Source: DASWIG01 sp965371445 (lineage in GTDB: Bacteria > Acidobacteriota > Thermoanaerobaculia > Multivoradales > J023). Taken from it: DNA of 37,785 nt. Location: assembly GCA_965371445.1 (NCBI GenBank), contig CBDUYN010000097.1:1-37785 (forward strand), read 5' to 3'. Of this stretch, positions 18,701-26,254 are shown piece by piece (position 1 is the first letter of the stretch; every line of letters begins with the position of its first letter). Position numbers and translations under genes: made by a program. The notes under the pieces are model-generated. The model saw nothing but the letters and a program-made list of their open reading frames with translations. It was not told the origin of the DNA and did not search any database.

Positions 18701-21362
18701 TGCCGCCGCCGTCGGCGGGGTTCAAGGCCTCGCCCGCCGGGTTGTTGTGGACGTACCACAGCAGGTCGTTGGTGATCGTGATTGAGACCACGGCCGTCGC
18801 CTGGCCGCCCACGGCGTTGCCAAGGGTGTAGGTGAAAGTGTCGACCGTGTTCTTCACGCCGCGCGGCGGGACGTAGACGAAGCTGCCGTTGGCGTTGATC
18901 GAGACGTCGCCTGTGAGAGTCGTCGTGCCGGTGAAGGGCGCCGTCACGTCGGCTCCCAGGGCCACGACGCTGATGGCGCCCATCTCGATCGGATCGCTGT
19001 CGTTGGCGAGCAGGCTCGTGGCGTTCGTGACCCGGGCGAGGCTAGTGGGTGTGGCTCCGGCGACGACGAGCTCGGTGTTGCCGACCGTGGTGTAGCCGTC
19101 GGCCACCGCCATCGGCGGATCGGCCACGCAGTTGACCGTCACCTGGACCGTGCCCACCGAGCCGCCCGGCGTCAAGGTGTAGGTGAAGTCGTCGGTCGGG
19201 ACGCCGCCGTTGCAGTAGTTCGGGTCCGGCTGGTAGGTCAAGCCCGTGCCGCCGCCGGTGATGAGCACGGTGCCGTTCGTCGGCTGGGTCACTCCGGTGA
19301 TCGAGATCGGTCCCCCGTCGCTGTCCGTGTCGTTCGCCAGGACGTCGATTGCCGTCGCCAGAGCGTCCTCGGTCACCGTCGCCGGGTCGTCGACCGCCGT
19401 CGGCGGATCGTCGACGCAGGTGACGGTGACTCGGACCGTCGCCGTCGAGCCACCCGGCGTCAGCGTGTAGGTGAGGTCGTCGGTCGGGACGCCATCGTTA
19501 CAGTAGCTCGGGTCCGGCTGGTAGGTCAGGCCCGAGCCGCCGCCGGTGATGACCACGGTGCCGTTCGTCGGCTGGGTCACTGTGGTGATCGAAATCGGTC
19601 CCCCGTCGCCGTCCGTGTCGTTCGCCAAGACGGCGATCGCCGTCGCCGGAGCGTCTTCGGCGACGGTCGCCGGGTCGTCGACCGCCGTCGGCGGATCGTC
19701 GACGCAGGTGACGGTGACCCGGACCGTCGCCGTCGAGCCACCCGGCGTCAGCGTGTAGGTGAAGTCGTCGGTGGGGACGCCGTCGTTGCAGTAGTCGGGG
19801 TCCGGCTGGTAGGTCAGGTCGGTGCCGTTGTTGACCACCGTGCCGTCGGCCGGCTGTGTCACGCCGAAGATCGAGATCGGCCCGCCGTCCGGGTCGGTGT
19901 CGTTTGAGAGGACGTCGATCGTCGTCGCCAGGTCGTCCTCGGTGACGGTCGCCGGGTCGTCGACCGCCGTCGGCGGCGTGTCGGGACCGCAGGTCACCGT
20001 CATCCGGACCGTGGCCATCGAGCCGCCGGGGGTGAGCGTGTAGGTGAAGTCGTCGGTCGTCACGCCGTCGTTGCAATAGTCGGCGTTGGGCTGGTAGGTG
20101 ACGTCGGTGCCGTTGTTGACCACCGTAGCGTTCGCCGGCTGCGTCACCGCGGAGACCGAGATGGGTCCGCCGTCGGGGTCGACGTCGTTCATCAGGGCGT
20201 CGATCGTCGTCGCCGGATCGTTCTCGGTCACGGTCGCCGCGTCGTCGACCGCCGTCGGCGGATCGTCGACCGGGCTCACCGTGACGTCGAACGTCGTCGA
20301 GGTGGTGATCGCGCCATCGTCGACCGTGACCGTGATGGTGACCGGGCCGCCACTCAGCCCGGCGGCGGGCGCGACGTCGATCGTCCAGCTGCCGCCGCCG
20401 CCGTCGAAGAGCGTCAGGTTGCCGTTGGGGACCAGGGCCTGGTCCGACGAGGCCGCCGTCACGACGAGCGCCGCGACCGTCGTCTCGGCGTCGCCGACGG
20501 TGAAGGCCAGGGCGCCGGTCGAGATGTCTTCGTCGATCGTCTGGTCGGCGACGGCGGTGATCGTCGGCGGCGTGTTCGGAGCCGTGAAGAAGACATCGCC
20601 GCGAATCATGAGGTTGCCGCCCACCTCGGCGGCGAAGGCGGCGGCGAGGTCGGGGACCGGACCGGCCGGATCCGTCGCCAGGGGAGCGGGCCAGCCGTTG
20701 GGGATGCCGTCGGGCATCGTCACGGCCCACAAAACCCCGGCACACGCGACGACGAAAAAGACCGCCATGAAAGTCGCCGCTGCCGAGCGGTGGTGCCGGC
20801 GCAGCACCACGAGGGCGCCGGCGGCGAGGAAGAAGGCGAGCACGAGGAGCCCCAACTCCGAGACGGTGGGGATCTCCGAGACCGCGATTCGCAAGACGAT
20901 GGGGCCGCCGCCAGTCGTCACGAGGAGGGCGTCGGTGCCGGCGTTGGGGATCGCGACCTCGAATCCGAGGCGTACGGCGTCGGGTAAAGGAGCCGGGAGA
21001 GGCGTGTAGGTCTCGACGACGTCGGAGCCGCCGGTGCCGAGGCCCGCTCCGAGGTTCCAGGTCGGCGCAAAGGGAGCGTTGACCGCGACAGGAGCCCCGA
21101 AAGTGGCGGGGGGCGTGACGCAGACCTCGGATTGGACGGCGGTGATCTCCTCGGTGCCGAGGTCGACCGTCGTCGTCAAACGCTCTTCGACGCCGGTGAA
21201 GCTACCGTCGGCTGTCGTCACCGTACAGCCGGTCGCCGGGTCGTTGTCGAGGTCGAGAAACGTCCGAAACTGGGCGGTCTGGGCCGCGGCGGGCGTGACG
21301 GTGAGAAGCCCTACCACGACGGCAAGACAGAGGACGTTCCGGGATCTCGGAAGTACGTTCAT
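15717..21362 (-). CDS. Giant exported Ig-repeat / beta-helix surface protein with internal IPTL-like motif
   Basis: 1881-residue protein. Order: signal peptide (1-28, ending PAAAQ); a small domain (29-160); an IPTVSELGLL motif (164-173) with a hydrophobic helix and an RRHHR stop, which is the layout of IPTL-CTERM sorting tails; a second hydrophobic helix (196-214); an Ig/cadherin-like domain (265-365); four tandem repeats of 95-96 residues (366-745), each with a YCN...VTC cysteine pair; an Ig-like domain (750-865); and a right-handed parallel beta-helix (about 880-1881) of Ser/Thr/Gly/Asn-rich turns such as VEIRHLEITG. The start at 21362 has AGGAG upstream; the 33-codon extension overlaps the promoter. 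It heads the collar operon. Likely a cell-surface or secreted adhesin-like or polysaccharide-binding protein; no catalytic motif is evident. Confidence 0.88.
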   Translation of the reverse strand: MNVLPRSRNVLCLAVVVGLLTVTPAAAQTAQFRTFLDLDNDPATGCTVTTADGSFTGVEERLTTTVDLGTEEITAVQSEVCVTPPATFGAPVAVNAPFAPTWNLGAGLGTGGSDVVETYTPLPAPLPDAVRLGFEVAIPNAGTDALLVTTGGGPIVLRIAVSEIPTVSELGLLVLAFFLAAGALVVLRRHHRSAAATFMAVFFVVACAGVLWAVTMPDGIPNGWPAPLATDPAGPVPDLAAAFAAEVGGNLMIRGDVFFTAPNTPPTITAVADQTIDEDISTGALAFTVGDAETTVAALVVTAASSDQALVPNGNLTLFDGGGGSWTIDVAPAAGLSGGPVTITVTVDDGAITTSTTFDVTVSPVDDPPTAVDDAATVTENDPATTIDALMNDVDPDGGPISVSAVTQPANATVVNNGTDVTYQPNADYCNDGVTTDDFTYTLTPGGSMATVRMTVTCGPDTPPTAVDDPATVTEDDLATTIDVLSNDTDPDGGPISIFGVTQPADGTVVNNGTDLTYQPDPDYCNDGVPTDDFTYTLTPGGSTATVRVTVTCVDDPPTAVDDPATVAEDAPATAIAVLANDTDGDGGPISITTVTQPTNGTVVITGGGSGLTYQPDPSYCNDGVPTDDLTYTLTPGGSTATVRVTVTCVDDPPTAVDDPATVTEDALATAIDVLANDTDSDGGPISITGVTQPTNGTVLITGGGTGLTYQPDPNYCNGGVPTDDFTYTLTPGGSVGTVQVTVNCVADPPMAVADGYTTVGNTELVVAGATPTSLARVTNATSLLANDSDPIEMGAISVVALGADVTAPFTGTTTLTGDVSINANGSFVYVPPRGVKNTVDTFTYTLGNAVGGQATAVVSITITNDLLWYVHNNPAGEALNPADGGGSEGRSNDPFDTLAQADFNAALSAAGDFIHVFAGDGTTVGHTAGIELTDNQKLIGHRAATLAVGAVTVQTPGFGNRPKVDHTGGSAGVTVTNRTGVEIRHLEITGDTHGVDVTATSGTRSVLIANSVLVGNTSSHGIRVASSGTADLSIAFSDNTVESGDTAAQSFRGADFSGTSFNAGLGTLTVTDFTNPSVNDTASAVGTGIRTDTVTFDADTGTAGFQQVAATTLTVGDSGGGLRTMGAGVELINTQGNLQLGTVDIFNSGGVGMRANGTGPLMAASGFGLTVASGTINTSGAPAFVVDPLTLATTFTSVTSSGSATNGVSITGAAGTFSAGAASSITGSAGASFQIVGGTVSSTYSGGITQGNNAPAVSVSGGHATGTVTFQTGTISATNGTGLQFDNADGIYNFNGTTTLAGGDAGIDILNGSAGTFSFSANTSITSPSGTAFNADSSSANIDYLGSVTQANAATGVRLSSNTGTATFRGGLSLTTSTVVGFTASGGGTVNVCANDDCAAGGAVVNTVATTTATALSVSGFTIGTNGLTFRSISAGTGAGTAGNGIVLDTTGSNAGLTVTGTGGAGTGGTIRNKTGANGSTSAGIGIYLNATQDVSLTSMQLNDFDNFAIRGTSVTRFTLVNSTINGTNGNSAGDDEGSVSFDNLLDSATFTNNTISGGHEDNIVVTNTAMGSVLDRMTVSGGTIGLNNLNDGILVEAQSNAVLNLTVTGASFLGAAGDHIQVNGLDTSSMDVVIRDNAFTNTHGSSLGSGVTLGGGSAGSNITMTYDISGTMPNSQTFRDSVASAITVNPTNGIGSVTGTIRNNKIGVSGVANSGSSGGGAGIAVGCAGLAGLTHTATIDRNDIDGVFGTNGVIDLNTQVDCTLNATITNNAVNELNGFTLAAIYTFSGGAAAADTARICADIRLNTFDGSGSFGFDVFIDQLGGSSASYNFPGYGGGMVPGASPNALDAFLSGQNTLVQPSIDSGAAQNVTGAGASCP
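19127..20267 (-). repeat. Four tandem repeats of about 285 bp encoding Ig-like domains
   Basis: Inside the giant gene, a unit of 285-288 bp recurs four times, encoding DDPPTAVDDPATVTED...LANDTD...GGPISI...YQPDPxYCNDGVPTDDFTYTLTPGGSTATVRVTVTC-like segments. The YCN cysteine sits at residues 430, 525, 621 and 717. Copies 2 to 4 are nearly identical over long stretches at DNA level (for instance the GTCGACGCAGGTGACGGTGA phrase seen on the plus strand), which points to recent duplication or gene conversion and predicts copy-number variation among strains. Confidence 0.85.
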
Positions 21363-21450
21363 TCGGGTCGTCTCCTGGTCGGATCGAGGCCGGCGCTCCG
21401 GCGGAATCGCCACCGGCTTTGTCAGGCTTGGGCAAGCCCTTTCAGGTATG
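21363..21450 (-). promoter_or_regulatory. Structured 5' leader of the giant-protein operon
   Basis: About 90 bases lie between the predicted transcription start and the ATG. On the minus strand they contain GGCTT-GCCC-AAGCC (5-bp stem), the sequence TGACAAAGCC, and a larger GC-rich hairpin in which GCCGG and CCGGC flank GGCG-ATTC-CGCC. AGGAG follows 9 bases before the start. The arrangement could be a regulatory leader. The ACAAAGCC string recalls part of the c-di-GMP-I riboswitch core, but the other core elements are not convincingly present, so I do not call a riboswitch. Confidence 0.3.
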
Positions 21451-21456
21451 ACCGCG

Positions 21457-21486
21457 ATCATACGCTTTCCGAACGAGCGATTTCAA
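21457..21486 (-). promoter_or_regulatory. Near-consensus sigma-70 promoter of the giant-protein/collar operon
   Basis: On the minus strand: TTGAAA (21486-21481), an 18-base spacer, TATGAT (21462-21457). Both hexamers match consensus at 5 of 6. It lies in the 143-base gap after the GGDEF-EAL gene and implies a leader of roughly 90 bases. This gives the surface-protein operon its own promoter rather than relying on read-through from the signalling operon. Confidence 0.6.
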
Positions 21487-21505
21487 GGCGCGAAGGGAGA
21501 CGGGC

Positions 21506-24097
21506 CTATTCGCCGAGCTGGCTCAGGCGGTCGATCACCCCGGACGGCTCGCCGCCCTGGACCGGCGGCACACCGACGAGCACCCAATTGCCTTCCTCGA
21601 GCTTCGCCTCGATGTCGGCGGGGCTCATGGGCTTGGCGAGCAGGTACCCCTGGGCGTAGGCACAGCCGAGGGCCCGCAGCTGCACCAGCTGGTGGAGGGT
21701 CTCGACGCCTTCGGCCATGACCTGAAGGCCCAGGTTGTGTCCCAGGGCGACGATGATCCGCACAATCTCCAGGTTCTCGTCGTCGCTCGACATGCCGAGG
21801 ACGAAGGAGCGGTCGATCTTCAAGGTGTCGATCGGGAAGCGGTGGAGCTGGGAGAGCGAGGAGTAGCCGGTGCCGAAGTCGTCGATGTGCAGGCCGATCT
21901 CGCGCTGCTTCAGCTCCGCGAGGATCTTGGTGGCGAGGGCCGGGTTCTCGATGATCATGGTTTCGGTGATCTCGAGCTTCAGGCCCTGGGGCTCGAGGCC
22001 GGTCTTTTGCAGGACGTCGTCGACCCGGGTCACGAGCTCGTAGCTGGAGAGTTGCCGTCCGTCGAGGTTGACCGAGACGGCGACGTCGGCGAGGTCGTCG
22101 AAGCGGTCGCGCCACACCTTCATCTGGCGGCAGGCCTCTTCAAGGACCCACCAGCCGATGGGGACCATGAGCCCGGTGTCGACCGCGGCGGCGAGGAAGT
22201 CGCCGGGCAGGAGCAGGCCCCGCTTCGGGTGCTGCCAGCGGATGAGAGCCTCGAAGCCCACGAGCGCGCCGGTACGAAGCGTCACGATCGGCTGGTAGTG
22301 TAAGAGGAGCTCGCCGCGGTCGACAGCGCGGCGCAGGTCGGTCTCAAGGTCCAGGGCGCGCACCGCGTCGGTGTGCATGGCTTTTTTGAAGACCGTGTAC
22401 TTCTGCCCCTGGGACTTGGCGCGGTACATGGCCGTGTCGGCGTCACGCAGCATCTCCTCGGCGGTCTCGTACTCGGGCGAGGAGATGGCGATGCCGAGGC
22501 TGGCGGTGGTGAAAAACTCGCGGCCCTGGATCTCGAAGGAAGCCGCGAGCTCGATATCGATCCGCATGGCGACTTGCTCGATCTCGTTGACGTCGTCGAG
22601 GTCGTCGACCAGCAGGCCGTACTCGTCGCCGCCGAGCCGGGCCACGGTGTCGCCGAAGCGCAGGCACGTCTCGAGGCGCCGGGCCGTGGCGCGCAGCAAC
22701 TGGTCGCCGGCCAGGTGACCGAGGCTTTCGTTGATGACCTTGAAGCGGTCGAGGTCGAGGAAGATGACGCCGAAGAGGTAATCGTCGCGGCGCTTGCGGT
22801 GCTTGATGGCGCCGCGCAGGCGGTCCATGAAGAGGCCGCGGTTCGGCAGGCCGGTCAGCGAGTCGTGGAGCGACGCGTGGGAGAGCTGCTCCTCGGCCCG
22901 CCGGCGGTCGGTGATGTCGCGCAGCGAGCCGGCCATGCGGTAGACCCGGGCGCTCCCGGGATCGCGTACGGCGAGCCCCCGGGCCTGCACCCAGCGGTAC
23001 TCGCCTTCCTGGGTACGGATGCGGTGCTCGTTCTCGAAGTGCGGCGTGTGGCCGTCGAGATGGGCCTGGAGCTGCGCTCTTAAAAGCTCGAGGTCGTTGG
23101 GGTGAACGCGGCCGAACCAGTGGTCGGGGGAGCCGCCGGTGATCTCCTCGTCGCCGAAGGAAAGGATCGCCTTCCAGCGCGGCGAGAAGTAGATCTCCTG
23201 GCGGCGCAGGTCCCAGTCCCAGAGGCCGTCGTTGGCGCCGGCGGCGGCGAGGGCGTAACGCTCCTCGCTCTCCGAGAGCACGTGCTCCCAGTGCTTCTGG
23301 TCGGTGATGTCGCGCACCACGCCGACCACCGCGGGACGGTGGGTCCTCTCGTCGATGATGGGCGAGCGGGAGAGCTCGACGGTCACCCGGGCACCGTTGC
23401 GGGTCCGATGGCAACACTCGCCGCGCTCGCCTTCGCCCGGCAGGTTCTCGTCATGGATCGGCGGCAGGTCCTGCTCGGCGTCCTCGTGCCACAGGATTTC
23501 GACCGAGCGCCCGAGGATCTCCTCTTCCGAATAGCCGTAGGTGATGCAGAACGTCTGGTTGACGAAGACGATACGCCCTTTCTCGTCGGTGATGTAGACG
23601 CAGTCGTTCAGGCACGTCAAGGCCTGCGAGAGGATCCTCACCTTCTGCTCGGAGGCGTAGTGGCGGTAGGCGTTCTCGATCGTCACCCGCACCATCTTGA
23701 GGTAGCGGCGGTCGAGGTCCTTGATCAGGTAGTCGTAGGCGCCGGCGCGCATCGCCTCGACCGCGATCTCCTCGCCCCCGGCCCCGGTGATGACGATCAC
23801 CGGCAGGTGGTGCTCCAGGGCGAGGATGTCGAGCGCCGTGCCGTCGCCGAGGTTGTAGTCGCACACGACGACGTCGAAGGGGTGCTCGTCGAGCATGTCG
23901 CGTGCCTCTCTGCAGGAGGCGGCCAAGGAGCACTCGTAGGGGAGCTTGTCGCGGCGGACGAGCCGCTCGAAGGCCATCCGGTCGACGGCGTCGTCCTCGA
24001 CGAGCAGCAGCCGGATCCACGGGCCGTCGTCCGAGCAACGCTCGGTCTCCTCGACCTCGTCTTGAGGCGGCAGGACCTCGACCGGAGCGGTCGCCAT
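21506..24097 (-). CDS. REC-PAS-PAS-GGDEF-EAL c-di-GMP signalling protein
   Basis: 863-residue cytoplasmic protein. An N-terminal receiver domain (28-140) has phosphoacceptor D80, T104 and K126. Two PAS domains follow (about 155-265, 275-397), the second ending SLRDITDRRRAEEQL. The GGDEF domain (405-565) has GGDEY at 489-493, an acceptable active-site variant, and an RxxD inhibitory site (R480-D483) five residues earlier. The EAL domain (575-835) has EAL at 616-618, ITETMI, DDFGTGYSS (739-747), KIDRSFV and EGVET, so both synthase and phosphodiesterase sites look intact. The ATG at 24097 is preceded by GGAGG; upstream codons belong to the shadow of the regulator gene. Third gene of the kinase-regulator operon, 14 bases after the regulator, so the kinase probably controls c-di-GMP through this receiver. 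Confidence 0.94.
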   Translation of the reverse strand: MATAPVEVLPPQDEVEETERCSDDGPWIRLLLVEDDAVDRMAFERLVRRDKLPYECSLAASCREARDMLDEHPFDVVVCDYNLGDGTALDILALEHHLPVIVITGAGGEEIAVEAMRAGAYDYLIKDLDRRYLKMVRVTIENAYRHYASEQKVRILSQALTCLNDCVYITDEKGRIVFVNQTFCITYGYSEEEILGRSVEILWHEDAEQDLPPIHDENLPGEGERGECCHRTRNGARVTVELSRSPIIDERTHRPAVVGVVRDITDQKHWEHVLSESEERYALAAAGANDGLWDWDLRRQEIYFSPRWKAILSFGDEEITGGSPDHWFGRVHPNDLELLRAQLQAHLDGHTPHFENEHRIRTQEGEYRWVQARGLAVRDPGSARVYRMAGSLRDITDRRRAEEQLSHASLHDSLTGLPNRGLFMDRLRGAIKHRKRRDDYLFGVIFLDLDRFKVINESLGHLAGDQLLRATARRLETCLRFGDTVARLGGDEYGLLVDDLDDVNEIEQVAMRIDIELAASFEIQGREFFTTASLGIAISSPEYETAEEMLRDADTAMYRAKSQGQKYTVFKKAMHTDAVRALDLETDLRRAVDRGELLLHYQPIVTLRTGALVGFEALIRWQHPKRGLLLPGDFLAAAVDTGLMVPIGWWVLEEACRQMKVWRDRFDDLADVAVSVNLDGRQLSSYELVTRVDDVLQKTGLEPQGLKLEITETMIIENPALATKILAELKQREIGLHIDDFGTGYSSLSQLHRFPIDTLKIDRSFVLGMSSDDENLEIVRIIVALGHNLGLQVMAEGVETLHQLVQLRALGCAYAQGYLLAKPMSPADIEAKLEEGNWVLVGVPPVQGGEPSGVIDRLSQLGE

Positions 24098-24111
24098 CGC
24101 TCGCCGTCCTC

Positions 24112-24531
24112 CTAGGTCCCCGGGAGCTCGGAGAGCGACCAGTAGAGGTCGATGGCGTGGATGACCTCGACGAACTTGCGGTAGTCGACGGGCTTGACCA
24201 TGTAGCCGGCGACGTTGAGCTCGAAGCCGTCGACGATGTCGCGGTCCTGGCGCGACGTGGTGAGCACCACGATCGGCACACCGCGGGCACAATTCTGCTC
24301 GCGGACGTAGCGCAGGAACTCCAGCCCGTTCATCCGCGGCATGTTGAGATCCAGCAGGATGATGCAGGGCTGCTTCTGATCCGGTTTCTGGAGGATCTTG
24401 AGCGCCTCCTCGCCGTTGCCGGCCACAACGAGGTCGTTCTCGACCTCGAGGTCGCGCAGCGCACGCCGCACCGTCAACACGTCGACTTCGTCGTCTTCGA
24501 CCAGCAGAATCGGTTTCTTGCTTCTCATCAC
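24112..24531 (-). CDS. Rcp1-type single-domain response regulator
   Basis: About 139-residue stand-alone receiver. PILLVEDDEVDVLTVRRAL, LLDLNMPRMNGLEFLR (D61), VLTTSRQDRDI and MVKPVD (K113) are the usual acidic pocket, phosphoacceptor, Thr and Lys positions. The insertion and the long C-terminal helix with YWSLSELP match the Rcp1 group that pairs with phytochrome-like or HWE/HisKA sensor kinases. Translation could start at GTG 24531 (10 bases after GGAGG) or at ATG 24528; both overlap the kinase stop (GTGATG), so translation is coupled. No output domain, so it presumably relays phosphate or acts by protein contact. Confidence 0.92.
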   Translation of the reverse strand: MMRSKKPILLVEDDEVDVLTVRRALRDLEVENDLVVAGNGEEALKILQKPDQKQPCIILLDLNMPRMNGLEFLRYVREQNCARGVPIVVLTTSRQDRDIVDGFELNVAGYMVKPVDYRKFVEVIHAIDLYWSLSELPGT

Positions 24532-25961
24532 GATGGTTGTTCCTCCGACGACACTCCTTCTACGGCTGCCGGCCAGGTGAAGCGGAACACCGCTCCCTTG
24601 CCCACCTCCGACGACAGACTCACCGTTCCGCCCTCTTCCTCCACCAGCTTCTTGACCAGCGACAGTCCCAGGCCGGTCGACTCGACCTGATCCCGGGGCT
24701 GTAGGGTCTGGAACATCATGAAGACCTTGTCGTGGTGCTCCTCGGCGATTCCGGGGCCGTCGTCGGCAACCGAGAACTCGAAGAAGCGACCCGACCGGCG
24801 GACGGTCACGTCCACCCGGCCGTCCTCCCTGTCATGATACTTGATCGCGTTGTTGATCAGGTTGGAAAAGACCTGCTCGAGGCGCAGCCGCTTGGTGACC
24901 AGAATGGGCATTTCGGGGGCGATCTCCACCTTGAAACCATCCGGCGGCGCCAGGAACTCGACGATCTCTCCAAGCATCCGGTCGACGTCGACCCGCTCGC
25001 CGTGAGAGTCCATACGGCCGACCCGCGAGTACTGGAGGATGCCCTCGATCAGCCCGTCCATCCGTTGGACCCGGCTACGCAGGAGCCGCATCTGATCCGA
25101 CGCTTCCGGCGACAGCTTATCCTGAAGGTCCTCCTCGATCCAACCGGAGAGCGTGGCGATGGCTCGCAGCGGCGCCTTCAGGTCGTGGGAAGCGACGTAG
25201 GCGAACTGGTCGAGGTCGCGGTTTGAGCGCTCCAGGTCCTCCTGGCGCTTCTGGATCTGCTCCAGCATGTCGTTGAAGCCGTCGTAGAGGACACCGATCT
25301 CGTCCTTGCCGGGCTTCGGCACCCGGATCGTGTAGTCGGCGTTGGTCGAGATCCGCTGCGCCATCTCCGCAAGGTAGAGGATCGGGTTCGAGATCACCCC
25401 CTGGAGCAGGTAGCCGAAGAAGGCGGCGAGAAAGAGCACCGCCAGCAGCAGGCCGCCCATGTAGAGGCGGGTGTTGCGGACCTCGCGCCGATAGCCCTCC
25501 GTCGAGGCCCGCAGGTAGAGGGTGCCCAGCCGAACCGGCTCCTTGCCCTCTTGGCGCCGCAAGACGGGCTCGTAGACGTCGACGAACTCGTCGGACGACG
25601 TGTCGGTACGGGGAGGGTCGAGGCGCTCCGGCAGGTGGATTTCGCCGCTGGGCGCGTATTTGGCGACCGGCTCGGGGCTCTCCATGTCGAAGATGTAGGC
25701 TTCGGTGACCGACTCGATCTCCCGGAGGAAGTCGCGGGTGTCCCTCTCGGCGTCGTCGGGGGTTTCCATGTAGAGGTAGAGCGCGTTGTAGTCGGCGACC
25801 GCCCGGGCGACGAGCTCGGTCGACTCGATCAGGTTCTCCTTCAAGATCTGCTGGCTCTTGGCCACGGCCATCGCAAAGCCCCCCAAGACGGACAGCAGGG
25901 TCGAGACGAGGATGATACCGACCAGCTTGTTGCGAATGGATAGGTTCGCGAGAGCCTTCAC
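24528..25961 (-). CDS. Membrane sensor histidine kinase with CHASE8-like sensor
   Basis: 477-residue kinase. TM1 (about 9-31) begins SIRNKLVGIILVST; an extracytoplasmic sensor region of about 130 residues (LARAVADYNALYLYMETPD style) resembles CHASE8; TM2 (about 166-190) leads into a HAMP domain (190-245). HisKA carries ASHDLKAPLRAI with H259. The ATPase domain has the N-box NLINNAIKYH (N371), G1 DDGPGIA (400-406) and G2 GLGLSL (430-435). Start chosen at GTG 25961 (KALANLSIRNK): the frame is open a further 119 codons upstream but that part is arginine/proline-rich and lacks domain features. Only a weak AGAGG precedes the GTG. First gene of a three-gene operon; it probably phosphorylates the Rcp1-type regulator and/or the REC domain of the GGDEF-EAL protein. 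Confidence 0.92.
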   Translation of the reverse strand: MKALANLSIRNKLVGIILVSTLLSVLGGFAMAVAKSQQILKENLIESTELVARAVADYNALYLYMETPDDAERDTRDFLREIESVTEAYIFDMESPEPVAKYAPSGEIHLPERLDPPRTDTSSDEFVDVYEPVLRRQEGKEPVRLGTLYLRASTEGYRREVRNTRLYMGGLLLAVLFLAAFFGYLLQGVISNPILYLAEMAQRISTNADYTIRVPKPGKDEIGVLYDGFNDMLEQIQKRQEDLERSNRDLDQFAYVASHDLKAPLRAIATLSGWIEEDLQDKLSPEASDQMRLLRSRVQRMDGLIEGILQYSRVGRMDSHGERVDVDRMLGEIVEFLAPPDGFKVEIAPEMPILVTKRLRLEQVFSNLINNAIKYHDREDGRVDVTVRRSGRFFEFSVADDGPGIAEEHHDKVFMMFQTLQPRDQVESTGLGLSLVKKLVEEEGGTVSLSSEVGKGAVFRFTWPAAVEGVSSEEQPS

Positions 25962-26050
25962 TTCTTGGCAACCTCTGAGGAGCAGGTCGAGGCTCGACCG
26001 GTTCGCTTCGCCACCTCGCCCCAAGTGCATAGGCCGCGCTGCGGCGTCGA

Positions 26051-26080
26051 TTGCTCGCGACGGCCTCGGAGGGGTATACC
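26051..26080 (+). promoter_or_regulatory. Candidate promoter for the TPR-NHL / PEGA / MuiA operon
   Basis: TTGCTC (26051-26056), 18 bases, TATACC (26075-26080) in the 293-base divergent gap. The match is modest. The leader of roughly 165 bases contains a 7-bp stem, CTGGCGG (26193-26199) with CCGCCAG (26215-26221). The same gap also holds GGTCGA-GGC-TCGACC (25985-25999), a perfect short palindrome near the kinase start that could be an operator for the opposite operon. Confidence 0.3.
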
Positions 26081-26254
26081 AGACTCCGTCTCCAGGAAGC
26101 AACTCCCGGGGGACCTGGGTTGCGTGAGCCCTCTTCTCGAGGCAGACTAGCCGGAGCACGGTCCCCAGACGTCGGCGGAGAGCAGCCACTCCCTGGCGGA
26201 GATCCCGGCGGACCCCGCCAGCACGATTTGCGACCTCGATCGGAGCCAGAAACC

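Noticed and set aside
19127..20267. CRISPR-like or non-coding tandem repeat array
   Set aside because: Repeats are about 285 bp, in frame, with no unique spacers, and encode Ig-like domains within one open gene.
20721..20770. Separate gene starting at the internal Met before the second hydrophobic helix of the giant protein
   Set aside because: It has the look of a signal anchor, but there is no stop in the frame upstream and no ribosome-binding site before the ATG at 20768.
21363..21450. c-di-GMP-I riboswitch
   Set aside because: Only an ACAAAGCC-like piece matches; the remaining conserved core and paired elements are not evident, so I report a structured leader only.
24098..24292. 65-codon N-terminal extension of the GGDEF-EAL protein
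   Set aside because: Arg-rich, overlaps the response-regulator gene; ATG 24097 has GGAGG and is followed by the receiver domain.
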